A stretch of 64,000 nt of DNA from assembly GCA_038249115.1 (NCBI GenBank), contig JBBRWQ010000003.1, positions 1 to 64,000 on the forward strand, in the 5' to 3' direction. A program made the position numbers and the translations under genes. Shown here piece by piece: positions 54,872-64,000 of this stretch. Within the stretch, counting starts at the first letter, position 1. Each line of letters starts with the position of its first letter. The DNA comes from UBA4719 sp038249115 (GTDB lineage: Bacteria; Actinomycetota; Actinomycetes; Actinomycetales; Dermatophilaceae). A model generated the notes under the pieces. It was given only the letters and a program-made list of their open reading frames with translations. It ran no database searches and was not told the origin of the DNA.

Positions 54872-56001
54872 CAGTCGGACCCGCACAGGGCTGGCTTGGC
54901 GGCTCTGAGGTTGGGGCAACAACCGGGGCGGCATATGGGCGGGAACGCGTCGCTGCCCGGCCAGGAAAGAACGTCGACCGGAGCCTGCCCGCGGGCCTGC
55001 GCGGCCCGTTCGGACACGAGGTCGACCAGACCCGACACGAACTCGGGGTCGGTCCCCACGGTGGGCACCCGGACCATCTCCAGACCGAGTTCGGCCGCCG
55101 TCTCTGCAGCCTCGGTATCGAGGTCGAAACGGACCTCCATGTGATCCGAGACGAATCCGATCGGGGCCATCACAACCGTTTTCACCCCGTCGGCGACCAG
55201 AGTCCGTAGCGCATCGTTGACGTCGGGCTCGAGCCACGGCTGGGTGGGAGGGCCTGAGCGGGAGCAGTAGACCAGCTCGTGGGCCAGGCTTCGGTCCAGA
55301 GTGGCGTTGACCTCTTCGGTGATGGCTGCGGCCAGGGCCAGGTGCTGGCGTCGGTAGGCGTTGCCCTCACCGTCGCCCGGACCCGAGGTGTCATCCATCC
55401 CGTCGGGGATCGAATGGGTGACGAAGACCAGCCGGAGGTCGTCGTCGTCGCGCGGCCCGAGAGCACGCACAGCTTCGGTCACGTGGCGTGAGTTGACCCG
55501 CGAAAAGCCAGGGTGGTTGAAGTAGGGCCGCACCTTGTCGACCTCGATCACCCGGCCCTCGTCGGCAAGCGTCTGCACCGCAGCAGCAAGGTCCTCGCGG
55601 TACTGCCGGCACGAGGAGTACGAGCTGTACGCGCTGGTCACGATGGTCACCACGCGGCGGATACCGGCCTCATGGGCCTCACGCAGCGCACCGGTGACGA
55701 AGGGGTGGAAGTTCCGGTTGCCCCACAGCAGTGGCGTCGGGATCTCACGTCGGTCCAGCTCTTCGCGCAGGGCGGTCAGCAGGGCTCGGTTCTGGTCGTT
55801 GATGGGGCTCTTGCCACCGAACGAGTAGTAGTGCTCGGCCACGGTGGTGAGCCGCTCGTCGGGGATGCCGCGTCCGGCAGTCGCGTTGCGCAGGAAGGGC
55901 ATCACGTCGTCGGGCTTGTTCGGACCGCCGAAGGAGAGCAGCAGTATGCCGTCGTAAGGGGCGAGCGGTCCGGGGTCGGTCCCGGGATGGGGCGAGGTCA
56001 C
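54871..56001 (-). CDS. hemH: Coproporphyrin ferrochelatase (CpfC/HemH)
   Basis: The 376-residue enzyme inserts Fe2+ into coproporphyrin III in actinobacteria. Visible parts are LLLSFGGPNKPDDVMPFLRN, the SSCRQYREDLAAAVQTL segment, VFVTHSIPDGM (catalytic His), and a C-terminal Cys cluster FPPICRPGCCPNL that in actinobacterial enzymes binds a 2Fe-2S cluster with an internal Cys. The start is a GTG at 56001 with CGGAGAA upstream. The stop overlaps the inositol monophosphatase start. Confidence 0.92.
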   Translation of the reverse strand: MTSPHPGTDPGPLAPYDGILLLSFGGPNKPDDVMPFLRNATAGRGIPDERLTTVAEHYYSFGGKSPINDQNRALLTALREELDRREIPTPLLWGNRNFHPFVTGALREAHEAGIRRVVTIVTSAYSSYSSCRQYREDLAAAVQTLADEGRVIEVDKVRPYFNHPGFSRVNSRHVTEAVRALGPRDDDDLRLVFVTHSIPDGMDDTSGPGDGEGNAYRRQHLALAAAITEEVNATLDRSLAHELVYCSRSGPPTQPWLEPDVNDALRTLVADGVKTVVMAPIGFVSDHMEVRFDLDTEAAETAAELGLEMVRVPTVGTDPEFVSGLVDLVSERAAQARGQAPVDVLSWPGSDAFPPICRPGCCPNLRAAKPALCGSD

Positions 56002-56124
56002 AGAGATTCTCCGGTTCGAAGGGGTACCACGGTTGTCCCCAAAACTACCGTTGCGGCGTGGCATCCGCCCGGTCGCGGTCGAAGATGGCAGAGTCTGTGC
56101 TGTCGGGCGACTCAGGAGATGGCG

Positions 56125-57267
56125 ATGCAGGACCTGCAACTTATCGGCGTGCATGAGGACGGTGAGCACCTCCTGCTCAGCGGAGCCGAGGGCGCGCGTT
56201 TTCGAATGCCGGTCGACGAGCCGTTGCGGGCAGCGATCCGGCACGATCGACCGCGACTGGGCCGACTTCCGATCGATGCCGACGGTGGCTTGCGTCCCCG
56301 CGATGTCCAGGCCCTGATCCGGGCCGGTGCCTCCGCTGAGGAGACCGCCGAGCGTGCGGGGTGGTCGGTCGAGAAGGTCCACCGTTACGAGGGTCCCATC
56401 CTGGCCGAACGTGAGCACGTCGCAGGCCTCGCGCGCAGCGCCCGTCTTCGCGCACGCAACGGTGCTTCCAGCGGCGGCAGCGCGCCGACGCTGTCCGCGA
56501 GGGTGGCCGAGCGGCTCAAGGGCCGTGGGGTCGACCCCAGAGAGGTCATCTGGGACTCCTGGCGGGCAGATGACGGCCCGTGGACCGTCGTGCTGACCTT
56601 CGCTGCCGGCGGACGTCAGCGCCAGGCTGCATGGAGCTTCGACCTTGCCGACCGTGCCGTCTCCGCCGTCGATGACGAGGCTCGCTGGCTGAGCGAGGAG
56701 CAGGACCTCGCTCCTGGGCCGATCCCGGCGCCGCATCTCGCCTCGGCATCGCTGCGGGTCACCACCGTCTACGACCTGGAGGCCGAGGGTGGACTGCTGC
56801 CGGGCGCCCTCGCCGATCACCACGATCACCACGATGACCCGATCGACCTGATGACCGCGATGCGCGAGCGCACCACTGCACGTAGCCGTCGCAGGCCGGG
56901 CGTGCGTCGTGGCCCGCTGACAACCCCGACCAATGTGCCCGGCGCCGGTGACCATGCCCCCGATGAGGCACTCCCCCTCGACGACCTGGCCTACGACCCC
57001 GAGACGATGCCACCGCCCCCGGGAGCCCACGCCGATCCCGATCCCCTGGGCGTTGACGGGCAACCGCACGACGACGCCGCCGGCTATCTCATCGAGCTGC
57101 CGGAAGAACAGGTCGGGCGGATCGCAACGGAGACGGCACGTGCGACCAAACCGGCGAGCAAGCGGTCGCGACACGGGGCTGCACGCAAAGGCGGGCGACC
57201 GACCGTCCCTGCCTGGGACGAGATCATGTTCGGCTCCAGACCGGGCGCCAACCGCTCGTCATCGTGA
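56125..57267 (+). CDS. sepH: Septation protein SepH
   Basis: The 380-residue protein has the N-terminal DUF3071 domain (MQDLQLIGVHEDGEHLLLSG to about residue 170, with the HTH-like DVQALIRAGASAEETAERAG) and a long disordered C-terminal part ending PTVPAWDEIMFGSR. SepH activates FtsZ assembly at division sites in Streptomyces and Mycobacterium. The ATG at 56125 follows AGGAG by 6 bases; an ATG at 56119 directly abuts that site. Confidence 0.92.
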   Translation: MQDLQLIGVHEDGEHLLLSGAEGARFRMPVDEPLRAAIRHDRPRLGRLPIDADGGLRPRDVQALIRAGASAEETAERAGWSVEKVHRYEGPILAEREHVAGLARSARLRARNGASSGGSAPTLSARVAERLKGRGVDPREVIWDSWRADDGPWTVVLTFAAGGRQRQAAWSFDLADRAVSAVDDEARWLSEEQDLAPGPIPAPHLASASLRVTTVYDLEAEGGLLPGALADHHDHHDDPIDLMTAMRERTTARSRRRPGVRRGPLTTPTNVPGAGDHAPDEALPLDDLAYDPETMPPPPGAHADPDPLGVDGQPHDDAAGYLIELPEEQVGRIATETARATKPASKRSRHGAARKGGRPTVPAWDEIMFGSRPGANRSSS

Positions 57268-57285
57268 ACCCGGAGCCCCTCGGGG

Positions 57286-57972
57286 TCAGACTGTGAGCCT
57301 CGGCACCGGGATCGGGCAGTAGTCGAGCTCGAACGGCAGGACCTCCGGCGAGATCGCGACAGCGCGGGCAGCATGTGAGGTCATCCGGCGCATGTAGTGA
57401 CGCCGGCAGAGAACCTCGTACTCCACCAGGCCGACCTCATCCGGCGCGATGTCCCCCACCACGACCTGCTCGCCCTCCAGAACCATTACGCCATCGACCA
57501 CCCGGGCGTTCTGGGTGGCGCGGTGGCCACACCAGCACAACGCTTCGACCTGCAGCGTCTGAACGCGGTCGGCCAGCTCGATCATCCGCTGGGACCCGGG
57601 GAAGAGCGCCGTCCTGAAGTCGGCGGTGATGCCGAAGGCGTAGACGTCCACATCCATCTCGTCGACAAGTCGTGCGAGCTGCTCAACCTGCACTGGGGTG
57701 TAGAACTGGGCCTCGTCGCAGATCAGGTAGTCCACGCGTTGGCCGCTGGTGGCGCGGCCGACCACGACGTCCCAGAAGTCGAGGCCGTCAACGACCTCAA
57801 AGGCCGTGGTGGCCAGGCCGAGACGGGATGACAGCACCGCCTCGCCAGCCCTGTCGTGCTTGGTGAAGATCAGCCCAGACCGCCCCCTGACCGAATGGTT
57901 GTGATCCATCTGAAGGGCAAGGGTGGACTTGCCGCAGTCCATCGTGCCGGAGAAGAAGACGAGTTCAGCCAC
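57286..57972 (-). CDS. tdk: Thymidine kinase
   Basis: A 228-residue enzyme of the Tdk fold: P-loop ELVFFSGTMDCGKSTLALQM at the N-terminus, DYLICDEAQFYTPVQVEQLA (catalytic Glu), and C-terminal Cys/His sites including EALCWCGHRATQNARV and YEVLCRRHYMRR that probably hold zinc. It phosphorylates thymidine. It is monocistronic and convergent with sepH. Confidence 0.92.
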   Translation of the reverse strand: MAELVFFSGTMDCGKSTLALQMDHNHSVRGRSGLIFTKHDRAGEAVLSSRLGLATTAFEVVDGLDFWDVVVGRATSGQRVDYLICDEAQFYTPVQVEQLARLVDEMDVDVYAFGITADFRTALFPGSQRMIELADRVQTLQVEALCWCGHRATQNARVVDGVMVLEGEQVVVGDIAPDEVGLVEYEVLCRRHYMRRMTSHAARAVAISPEVLPFELDYCPIPVPRLTV

Positions 57973-57997
57973 GACAAAGGACTCTAATGGGTGCGGG

Positions 57998-59164
57998 TCA
58001 CAGCCCCCCGGCGCTATCCCTCGCGGTCACCTGGAACAACGGAATCGCCATCTCCTCGGGAGTCAGCGATCCGTGAAGACCCAACAACGCCAACAGTTGT
58101 GGGCGCGCGGTCCGGGAGTCGACAATGGCGAAGTTGTCGCGCATCGCCACGATTATGTCGCCGATTCGAGGCAGCACACGCTCCGAGACGACGCCGAACA
58201 AGCCATGCCCGATCGCCTCATCCCGGCTGAGCACCCAAGCCCGTGTATCGACCCGCTCGCGCCACGTGGCCAAGACATCGTCGATCGCGCCGGGCTCGCA
58301 GTACAGCTGCAGGGAACGCGCCTCGCCACCCACGTGCCGCACGCCTCCGGCCAGCTCGAGGTCGTGAGCCAGATCGATCCGAAGCGCGTGGGGGGCGTCG
58401 ACCATGCCGTGGTCGGCGGTGACATAGACCGCGGTGTCCGAAGGGACTTCGGCGACGAGCCGGGCGAGGGAACGGTCGATCAGCTCCAGCTCATCACCCC
58501 ACTCCCAGGACTGGCAGCCGTGGACGTGCCCCACCTTGTCGAGCTCTCCCCAGTAGAGATAGACGAGGGCCCGCTTGCTGGCCCGAACTCCAGTGAGCGT
58601 CGCGTCGACTCGCGCCTCAAGGGAATGCGCCGCCTTGAATGCGCCGCCGCGCAAGGCCGCATTGGTCAGGCCCGAGCCGTCGAAGAATCCCGGACCGATG
58701 CGGGTGACGGCCACCCCGCCCCTTGCGACGCGCTCAAAAACGGTCTGAATCGGCTGCCATATCCGCGGATCCGGTCCGTTCTCCCACGACAGCTCGTTGA
58801 GCAGGCGGTCCTCGCCGGGGACCAGCACCTCATAGCCGACCAGCCCGTGAGCGCCGGGTGGCAGACCAGTGCCAAAGGTCCCCATGCTCGTCGCGGTCGT
58901 CGACGGAAATCCCGCACAGAGCCGGTATGCCGACGGCAACAGCCCGCGCAGGAAGGGCGCATGACCGCTGCGCCGGCGCAACAGGTCGTATCCGAGCCCG
59001 TCGATGAGGACCACCACCGCGCGCCGTGCCGGCGGCAGGTCGAGCAGCTCGCGTGGCCCACCCTGGTCCCCCGGCTCGGCCACACCCAACGACCGAGCCA
59101 CGGCCGGCAGTACGCCCGCCAGCCCCGAGGCGTCATAGGCCGGGGGCAGGTTCTGGTCGAACAC
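57998..59164 (-). CDS. Alkaline-phosphatase-superfamily nucleotide pyrophosphatase
   Basis: The 388-residue protein belongs to the phosphodiesterase/nucleotide pyrophosphatase group: RAVVVLIDGLGYDLLRR (metal Asp), CAGFPSTTATSMGTFGTGLP (Thr/Ser nucleophile), VYLYWGELDKVGHVHG and VYVTADHGMVDAP (metal ligands). There is no signal peptide. The start is a GTG at 59164 and the gene follows DUF5998 by 10 bases, an arrangement I recall in other actinobacteria. Confidence 0.85.
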   Translation of the reverse strand: MFDQNLPPAYDASGLAGVLPAVARSLGVAEPGDQGGPRELLDLPPARRAVVVLIDGLGYDLLRRRSGHAPFLRGLLPSAYRLCAGFPSTTATSMGTFGTGLPPGAHGLVGYEVLVPGEDRLLNELSWENGPDPRIWQPIQTVFERVARGGVAVTRIGPGFFDGSGLTNAALRGGAFKAAHSLEARVDATLTGVRASKRALVYLYWGELDKVGHVHGCQSWEWGDELELIDRSLARLVAEVPSDTAVYVTADHGMVDAPHALRIDLAHDLELAGGVRHVGGEARSLQLYCEPGAIDDVLATWRERVDTRAWVLSRDEAIGHGLFGVVSERVLPRIGDIIVAMRDNFAIVDSRTARPQLLALLGLHGSLTPEEMAIPLFQVTARDSAGGL

Positions 59165-59174
59165 GGAGGTGACC

Positions 59175-59798
59175 TCAGCGCCCGATGGCCGCCGACAGCG
59201 ACCGGGCGAACGCCATGGCCTGGGCCAGATCCGGCTCCCCATCGGCATCTGCGCTGATCCGCAGACCGATGTCATCCGTGGCGATGGTGCCCTCAAACCC
59301 GTGGTCGGCCTCGCAGTTAGGGTCACCGCAGGTGGCAGGAACCACGTCGACCCGGCTGACCGCACCCCAGCCAAGGGTCAGGGTGAGCTCTCGCCCCAGG
59401 GAACCGGGCACGTAGGTCGACGGGGACGTCACCACGTGGGTGAGCATGACGCCTCGAACCGCACTGAGTGGCACACACTCAGATGTCGCCGTCACTGTGG
59501 CGCGAGCCGGTTTGTCGTCCGGTTGCGGGCCATCTTCTTCGGCTGAGTGATCGTCTGCATGAGCGACCACAAGCCGCGTGGGGGTGAGGGCGAGCACGGT
59601 GATGTGGCGGCGGACGCTGTCCTGGTCGAACGTCGTCTCCTGGTGCACCAGGTGGGAGACGACCTCGTCACCGGCGACGGCCGACTCGACCACATCGGCC
59701 ACCAGGGCAGGGTAGTAGCCGGCGCGTTCGATGTCCTTGGTCAGCGAGCTCGGCAGCGGTGGCCGTTGCCTCGTGGCCTGGTCAGCGGTGTTTGCCAT
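59175..59798 (-). CDS. DUF5998 protein
   Basis: A 207-residue protein with SSLTKDIERAGYYPALVADV near the N-terminus, VHQETTFDQDSVRRHITVLA, and CGDPNCEADHGFEGTIATDD near residue 165. The family is confined to actinobacteria and has no known function. The ATG at 59798 (MANTADQATRQRPPLPSSL) is preferred over one at 59828. Confidence 0.85.
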   Translation of the reverse strand: MANTADQATRQRPPLPSSLTKDIERAGYYPALVADVVESAVAGDEVVSHLVHQETTFDQDSVRRHITVLALTPTRLVVAHADDHSAEEDGPQPDDKPARATVTATSECVPLSAVRGVMLTHVVTSPSTYVPGSLGRELTLTLGWGAVSRVDVVPATCGDPNCEADHGFEGTIATDDIGLRISADADGEPDLAQAMAFARSLSAAIGR

Positions 59799-59886
59799 AA
59801 GACACATCTTGACGCATGCCCCGCTCACCGCTCACCACCTGCCCCGGTTTGTCCGCGACTGAGGCGGGCGCCACACCGTTCGTGCG

Positions 59887-62568
59887 CTACGTGAGGGACC
59901 GTCGTCCGGTGTCCGTGCGTGCCGGCGCCGGCGCGACGAAGACCTCGACCCCGAGGACGGCAACCCCGCCGGGATGCGCCATCACAGGGTTGATCTCCAG
60001 GGAGGCCACGTCCGGTTGCTGGTCGGCCAGGACCGACACCCGCGCGATGAGATCGGCCAGCGCGGCGCGGTCAGCCGGAGCGGCGCCGTGATAGCCCTCG
60101 AGCAGGGGAGAGGCTTTGACCGAGGAGATCAGGTCCATCACGTCGACGTCGGTCAGCGGCGGAATCCGGTGCCCGATATCGCCGAGCAGGTCGGTCGGCG
60201 GGCCCGCAACACTGAAGCTGACCACGGGCCCGAAGAGGGGATCCTCGGCCGTGCGGATCACACAGGCCACCCCCGGTGTGGCCATCCGCTGCACCACCAA
60301 CATGCCCGCGTCATAGGGCGAAAGCCTGACCGCCAGCGACTCGAACGACTCGCGGACGGTTGCCTCCGTCCCCAGATCGACACGGATACCGGCCAGCTGC
60401 GGCTGGTGCCGCACGGCCGGCGAGATCGACTTGAGCACGACGGGGTAGCCGAGCTGCTCGGCCGCGGCGACCGCGTCATCGGGCGTCTCGGCCAGAACCG
60501 TGGGCCAGATCTCCACGCCGTATGCCGCAAGCAACGTCTCGGCCTCAGCCGGCGTCAGCGCCCGGCCCGCGGGGGCATCAGCAAGGACGCTCTCAATAAC
60601 CTGCTCGGCCGCAGCTCGGTCCAGGCCCGATGGGGCGACCGGCTCACCATGTTCGCGAGCCCGCCACTGTCCGTAACGGGTTGCCGACACCAACGCCCGA
60701 ACGGCGTCCTCAGGCATCGCGTAGGCCGGGACTGCCCGGCCCGGACAATCGTTGTCGTGTGCGGCGCCCTGACCCCCGGACAGCGCCTCGGTGAGACCCC
60801 GCATGCCGAGGAAGGTTGCCACACAAGGCTTCTCGGACTGGGAAGCCGACTGGACAACCGCAGAGGCAACATCCTCATCGGAGGTGACCAAAGGGTGGAT
60901 GAAGCAGGTCAGGACACTGTCGACCCGGTCATCGCCGAAGGCCGCATCGAGGGCGGTCGCAAACTCCGCCGCCGAGGCGTCGGACGGCAACGAGACCGGG
61001 CCGTGTGCGACCTCCAGCCCCCAGCTCACGCACGCCTGGGCGGTGAGCGCTCCGAGAGCGGCCGAGTTGCCGACAATGCCCACCCGGACACCGCGCGGCA
61101 GCGGCTGGTGCACGACGAGCTGGGCCACGTCGAAGAGCTGATGGACGTTCTCCACCCGGATCACGCCGGCCTGCCGCAACATGGCATCGAAGGCGGCAGG
61201 GGGCACGTTGGTGGCGCGGACCCGGTGACCGGGCGGGACGCCAAACGCGGAGACCGCGGACTTGACCACGATCACAGGCTTGCGCATTGAGAGCTGCCGC
61301 GCGATGCGGGAGAACTTGCGCGGGTTGCCCACCGACTCCAGGTAGAGGCCGACGGCGCAGGTGTCGTCGTCATCGATCCAGTACTGCATGAAGTCGTTAC
61401 CCGAGACGTCGACGCGGTTGCCGGCAGAGGCGAAGATCGAGACGCCGAGGTTGCGCCGGGCAGCCGAGGCGAGGACGGCGATACCCAGAGCGCCACTTTG
61501 GGAGAACAGACCCAGCGTGCCGGCGGGCGGCAGCTCGGGAGCCAGCGAGGCATTCATCCGCACATCGGGATGGGAGTTGATCACGCCGAAGGAGTTGGGG
61601 CCGACGACCCTCATCCCGCTCTCGCGGGCGGTCCGCAACAGCTCACGCTGCAGGTGCTCACCTGCGGGACCCGACTCGGCAAAGCCCGCGGACACCACCA
61701 ACAGCGCCTTGACGCCGGCCTCTGCGCACTCGTGGACGACATCGAGCACCGACTCGGCCGGCACCGCGACGACGGCGAGGTCAATGTGCTCTGGGATGTC
61801 GCTGACCCGCGTATAGGCCTGCAACCCGGCCACTTCCAGCGCCTCGGTGTTGACGGCATGGACCCGCCCCCTGAAACCAGCGGCGAGGATGTTCTGGAGC
61901 AGCTGGTGCCCGATCGTGCCGGCCCGGCGGCTGGCCCCGATCACCGCGATCGACTCCGGGAACAGCACCGAACGCATGCTCATCGCATCAGCGCGGTGCT
62001 CTCTCGACAGCCGTACCGCATGGGACTGGACCGTCGGCTCGATCTCGAAGGCCACAGCGATCACACCGTTGTCGAAGTGGTGACTGACCTCGTAGCCGGC
62101 GTCGTTGAAGACCTGGATCATCTTGCGGTTCTGCGGCAGGACGTCAGCCACGAACTTAGCCACCCCACGCTCCTGGGCGACCGCGGCCAGGTGCTCAAGC
62201 AGCACCGACCCCACCCCCTTGCCCTGGAACGCGTCGGAGATGTTGAAAGCAACCTCGGCCGTGTTGGCATCGAGCAGGTCGTAGCGGGCGACCCCGATGA
62301 TCTCACCGCGCACCGTGGCCACCAACGCCACACGGCTGTCGTAGTCGACCTGAGTGAACCGGGCAACGTCCTTGTCGCTCAGAGTCTTCAGCGGAGCGAA
62401 GAAGCGAAGGTAAATCGACTCGGCCGACTGTCCGGCGTGGAAACGGCGAAGACCGTCGGCGTCGTCCGGAACAATCGGACGCACGTGAGCCACTGACCCG
62501 TCCCGGAGAACGACATCGGCCTCCCACTCCGCCGGATATCCATCGGGTCGAGAGGCCACATCCGTCAT
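59887..62568 (-). CDS. GNAT acetyltransferase fused to an acyl-CoA synthetase (ADP-forming)-like module (Pat-type)
   Basis: The 893-residue protein begins with a GNAT domain (about residues 25-175; VAFNISDAFQGKGVGSVLLE) and continues with a CoA-binding domain (ESIAVIGASRRAGTIGHQLL), a succinyl-CoA-synthetase-like flavodoxin domain and an ATP-grasp domain (GYPVVLKSISPAVRHQPQLA). This N-terminal GNAT order matches the Streptomyces lividans Pat that acetylates acyl-CoA synthetases. An acyl-CoA synthetase gene starts 85 bases away, divergent, and is a natural target candidate. Confidence 0.87.
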   Translation of the reverse strand: MTDVASRPDGYPAEWEADVVLRDGSVAHVRPIVPDDADGLRRFHAGQSAESIYLRFFAPLKTLSDKDVARFTQVDYDSRVALVATVRGEIIGVARYDLLDANTAEVAFNISDAFQGKGVGSVLLEHLAAVAQERGVAKFVADVLPQNRKMIQVFNDAGYEVSHHFDNGVIAVAFEIEPTVQSHAVRLSREHRADAMSMRSVLFPESIAVIGASRRAGTIGHQLLQNILAAGFRGRVHAVNTEALEVAGLQAYTRVSDIPEHIDLAVVAVPAESVLDVVHECAEAGVKALLVVSAGFAESGPAGEHLQRELLRTARESGMRVVGPNSFGVINSHPDVRMNASLAPELPPAGTLGLFSQSGALGIAVLASAARRNLGVSIFASAGNRVDVSGNDFMQYWIDDDDTCAVGLYLESVGNPRKFSRIARQLSMRKPVIVVKSAVSAFGVPPGHRVRATNVPPAAFDAMLRQAGVIRVENVHQLFDVAQLVVHQPLPRGVRVGIVGNSAALGALTAQACVSWGLEVAHGPVSLPSDASAAEFATALDAAFGDDRVDSVLTCFIHPLVTSDEDVASAVVQSASQSEKPCVATFLGMRGLTEALSGGQGAAHDNDCPGRAVPAYAMPEDAVRALVSATRYGQWRAREHGEPVAPSGLDRAAAEQVIESVLADAPAGRALTPAEAETLLAAYGVEIWPTVLAETPDDAVAAAEQLGYPVVLKSISPAVRHQPQLAGIRVDLGTEATVRESFESLAVRLSPYDAGMLVVQRMATPGVACVIRTAEDPLFGPVVSFSVAGPPTDLLGDIGHRIPPLTDVDVMDLISSVKASPLLEGYHGAAPADRAALADLIARVSVLADQQPDVASLEINPVMAHPGGVAVLGVEVFVAPAPARTDTGRRSLT

Positions 62569-62653
62569 GGCCTCAGGATGTCAGACCCCCGGCGAGGTGA
62601 GTCTCGCCACACCCCAAACAGCAGGAACGGCTTTCGGTGGCTAGGGTCGGGCC

Positions 62654-64000
62654 ATGGCCGATGCATACGCACAGTTCCGCCGCGCCCGAGACCTTCTGCT
62701 GTCATCGCGGACCGATTACGACCGTGCGGTTGCCGACTACGTCGCACCCCGGCCTGACGACTTCAACTGGGGTCTCGACTGGTTCGACCGGATCGCGGCG
62801 GACTCCGTGACCGGCGCCCGGTCCGCCCTCAAGCTCGTCGAGGCAGACGGGACCAGCCACTCGGTGACCTACGCCGAGATGTCCGCCCGCTCCTCGCAGG
62901 TTGCCTCGTGGTTGTCCTCGCTGGGTGCGGTCAAGGGAGACCGCCTCCTGCTGATGATGGGCAACCAGGTGGAGCTGTGGGAGACCCTGCTGGCGTGTAT
63001 CAAGCTGGGTGTCGTAGTCATCCCCGCCACGACGTTGTTGACCTCCGACGACCTCGACGACCGGATCACCCGCGGCAGCGTGCGACACGTCGTCACCGCG
63101 TCGGTCGATGCCCCCAAGTTCGGCGACGTGCCGGGCGCCTACACCCGTATCGCGGCAGGCGAACCGGTTGCCGGCTGGACGGCCTACAGCGATTCACTCT
63201 CTGCACCGACACAGCCTGCGGCCACCGGATTCACCCCTCCGGAGTCTGCTGGCGGAGACGACACCTTGCTGTTGTACTTCACCTCTGGCACGACCGCCCA
63301 GCCCAAGCTGGTCGAGCACACGCACCTGTCCTACCCGGTCGGGCATCTGTCCACGATGTACTGGATCGGTCTGCAGCCCGGTGACGTCCACCTCAACATC
63401 TCCTCGCCCGGATGGGCCAAGCACGCCTGGTCGTCCTTCTTCGCCCCGTGGAACGCCGAGGCCACGATCCTCGTGGTGAACCAGCCACGTTTCGACGCTG
63501 CGGCGCTGCTCAAGACCATGGCTCAGGAGTCGGTAACCACCTTCTGCGCCCCGCCGACCGTCTATCGGATGTTGATCCAGCAGGACCTGGCGCCATGGCG
63601 CGACCGGCTGTCGATTCGCGAGATGGTCGGAGCCGGGGAACCGCTCAACCCCGAAGTCATCGAGCAGGTTCAGAACGGTCTCGGCATCACTATCCGCGAC
63701 GGGTTCGGCCAGACCGAGACAACGGCACAGGTGGGCAACACCCCCGGCCAGGAGGTCGTGCCCGGCTCGATGGGACGGCCCCTGCCTGGTTACGACGTTG
63801 TCCTGCGCGACCCGGCCACCGGTGAGGAGCAGCTCGGCGACGGGGCCGAGGGCGAGCTCTGCCTGCGCCTCGCAGGCGTCGGCGGGCGCCCGGTGGGCCT
63901 GATGGTGGCCTATCACGGCGATGCCGAGAAGACGGACGAGTCGATGCGCAACGAGGCGTATCACACCGGCGACGTTGCCTCCCGGGATGCCCGCGGCTAC
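62654..64000 (+). CDS. Acyl-CoA synthetase (AMP-forming), partial
   Basis: 449 codons from ATG 62654 run off the window with no stop. The product carries LLLYFTSGTTAQPKLVEHTH (P-loop, about residue 215), VHLNISSPGWAKHAWSSFFA and IRDGFGQTETT (about residue 350), as in medium-chain acyl-CoA or acetyl-CoA-type synthetases. It activates a carboxylic acid to acyl-CoA; chain length is not resolved. The C-terminal hinge and the lysine that Pat enzymes acetylate lie beyond the window. It is divergent from the Pat-type gene. Confidence 0.88.
   Translation, partial: MADAYAQFRRARDLLLSSRTDYDRAVADYVAPRPDDFNWGLDWFDRIAADSVTGARSALKLVEADGTSHSVTYAEMSARSSQVASWLSSLGAVKGDRLLLMMGNQVELWETLLACIKLGVVVIPATTLLTSDDLDDRITRGSVRHVVTASVDAPKFGDVPGAYTRIAAGEPVAGWTAYSDSLSAPTQPAATGFTPPESAGGDDTLLLYFTSGTTAQPKLVEHTHLSYPVGHLSTMYWIGLQPGDVHLNISSPGWAKHAWSSFFAPWNAEATILVVNQPRFDAAALLKTMAQESVTTFCAPPTVYRMLIQQDLAPWRDRLSIREMVGAGEPLNPEVIEQVQNGLGITIRDGFGQTETTAQVGNTPGQEVVPGSMGRPLPGYDVVLRDPATGEEQLGDGAEGELCLRLAGVGGRPVGLMVAYHGDAEKTDESMRNEAYHTGDVASRDARGY

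Noticed and set aside
55513..56124. Long upstream extension of sepH
   Set aside because: It is antisense to ferrochelatase; the SepH domain begins at the Met at 56125.
57268..57285. Terminator between sepH and tdk
   Set aside because: The possible stem is only about seven base pairs with a mismatch and has no T-run.

Overview
The window is high-GC, densely coded DNA from an actinobacterium. Markers are the coproporphyrin-type haem genes, SepH, several Actinobacteria-restricted families (DUF3000, DUF3159, DUF3710, DUF4193, DUF5998), many GTG starts and frequent 4-base stop/start overlaps. Gene content and style suggest a Micrococcales member, possibly Intrasporangiaceae (inference; no 16S gene is present). 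There is no phage, plasmid, CRISPR array or transposase.

Bases 1-3200 are an eroded accessory zone: an internally deleted response regulator, a frameshifted Met-rich secreted protein, a SHOCT membrane protein, an intact carbamate kinase behind a tiny scar of ornithine carbamoyltransferase, a VapBC toxin-antitoxin pair and abutting fragments of PTS EIIB and EIIA. Bases 3200-10600 carry an alpha/beta hydrolase, a long-chain acyl-CoA ligase and a minus-strand gnd-zwf-GH15 cluster. tRNA-Gly, tRNA-Cys and tRNA-Val follow at 11155-11454.

Bases 11500-25200 hold a YihY membrane protein, an AidB-like dehydrogenase, glgX, a PPK2 kinase, a RibD-like reductase, an ATP-dependent DNA ligase (LigC) and a stand-alone LigD-type polymerase, separated by about 1 kb with small genes and repeats, and a large secreted nuclease. 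Bases 25200-31000 carry msrB, a cyclic-2,3-diphosphoglycerate-synthase-like GTPase, hemQ, a DUF4349 lipoprotein, hemE and an EamA transporter.

From 31 kb onward the order resembles a conserved actinobacterial chromosomal block (from memory, similar to Mycobacterium tuberculosis Rv2676c-Rv2701c): DUF3000, RNase D, dxs, acnA, an RNA methyltransferase, an APC permease of the KimA type with paired TrkA/CeoBC proteins, DUF3159, OB-fold protein, DUF3710, dut, DUF4193 and inositol monophosphatase. Inserted in it are the fadA-fadB beta-oxidation pair, a TetR regulator with a clear operator, and an unusual HTH-MurA fusion. The last 10 kb holds ferrochelatase, sepH, tdk, a phosphodiesterase-like protein, DUF5998, a GNAT/acyl-CoA-synthetase-like protein acetyltransferase and, divergently, an acyl-CoA synthetase cut by the window edge.

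Themes are central carbon flux (glycogen debranching, pentose phosphate entry, aconitase), fatty-acid activation and oxidation, haem synthesis by the coproporphyrin route (hemE, hemH/cpfC and hemQ present, the oxidase gene absent from its usual place), K+ homeostasis, and local gene decay at the left edge.
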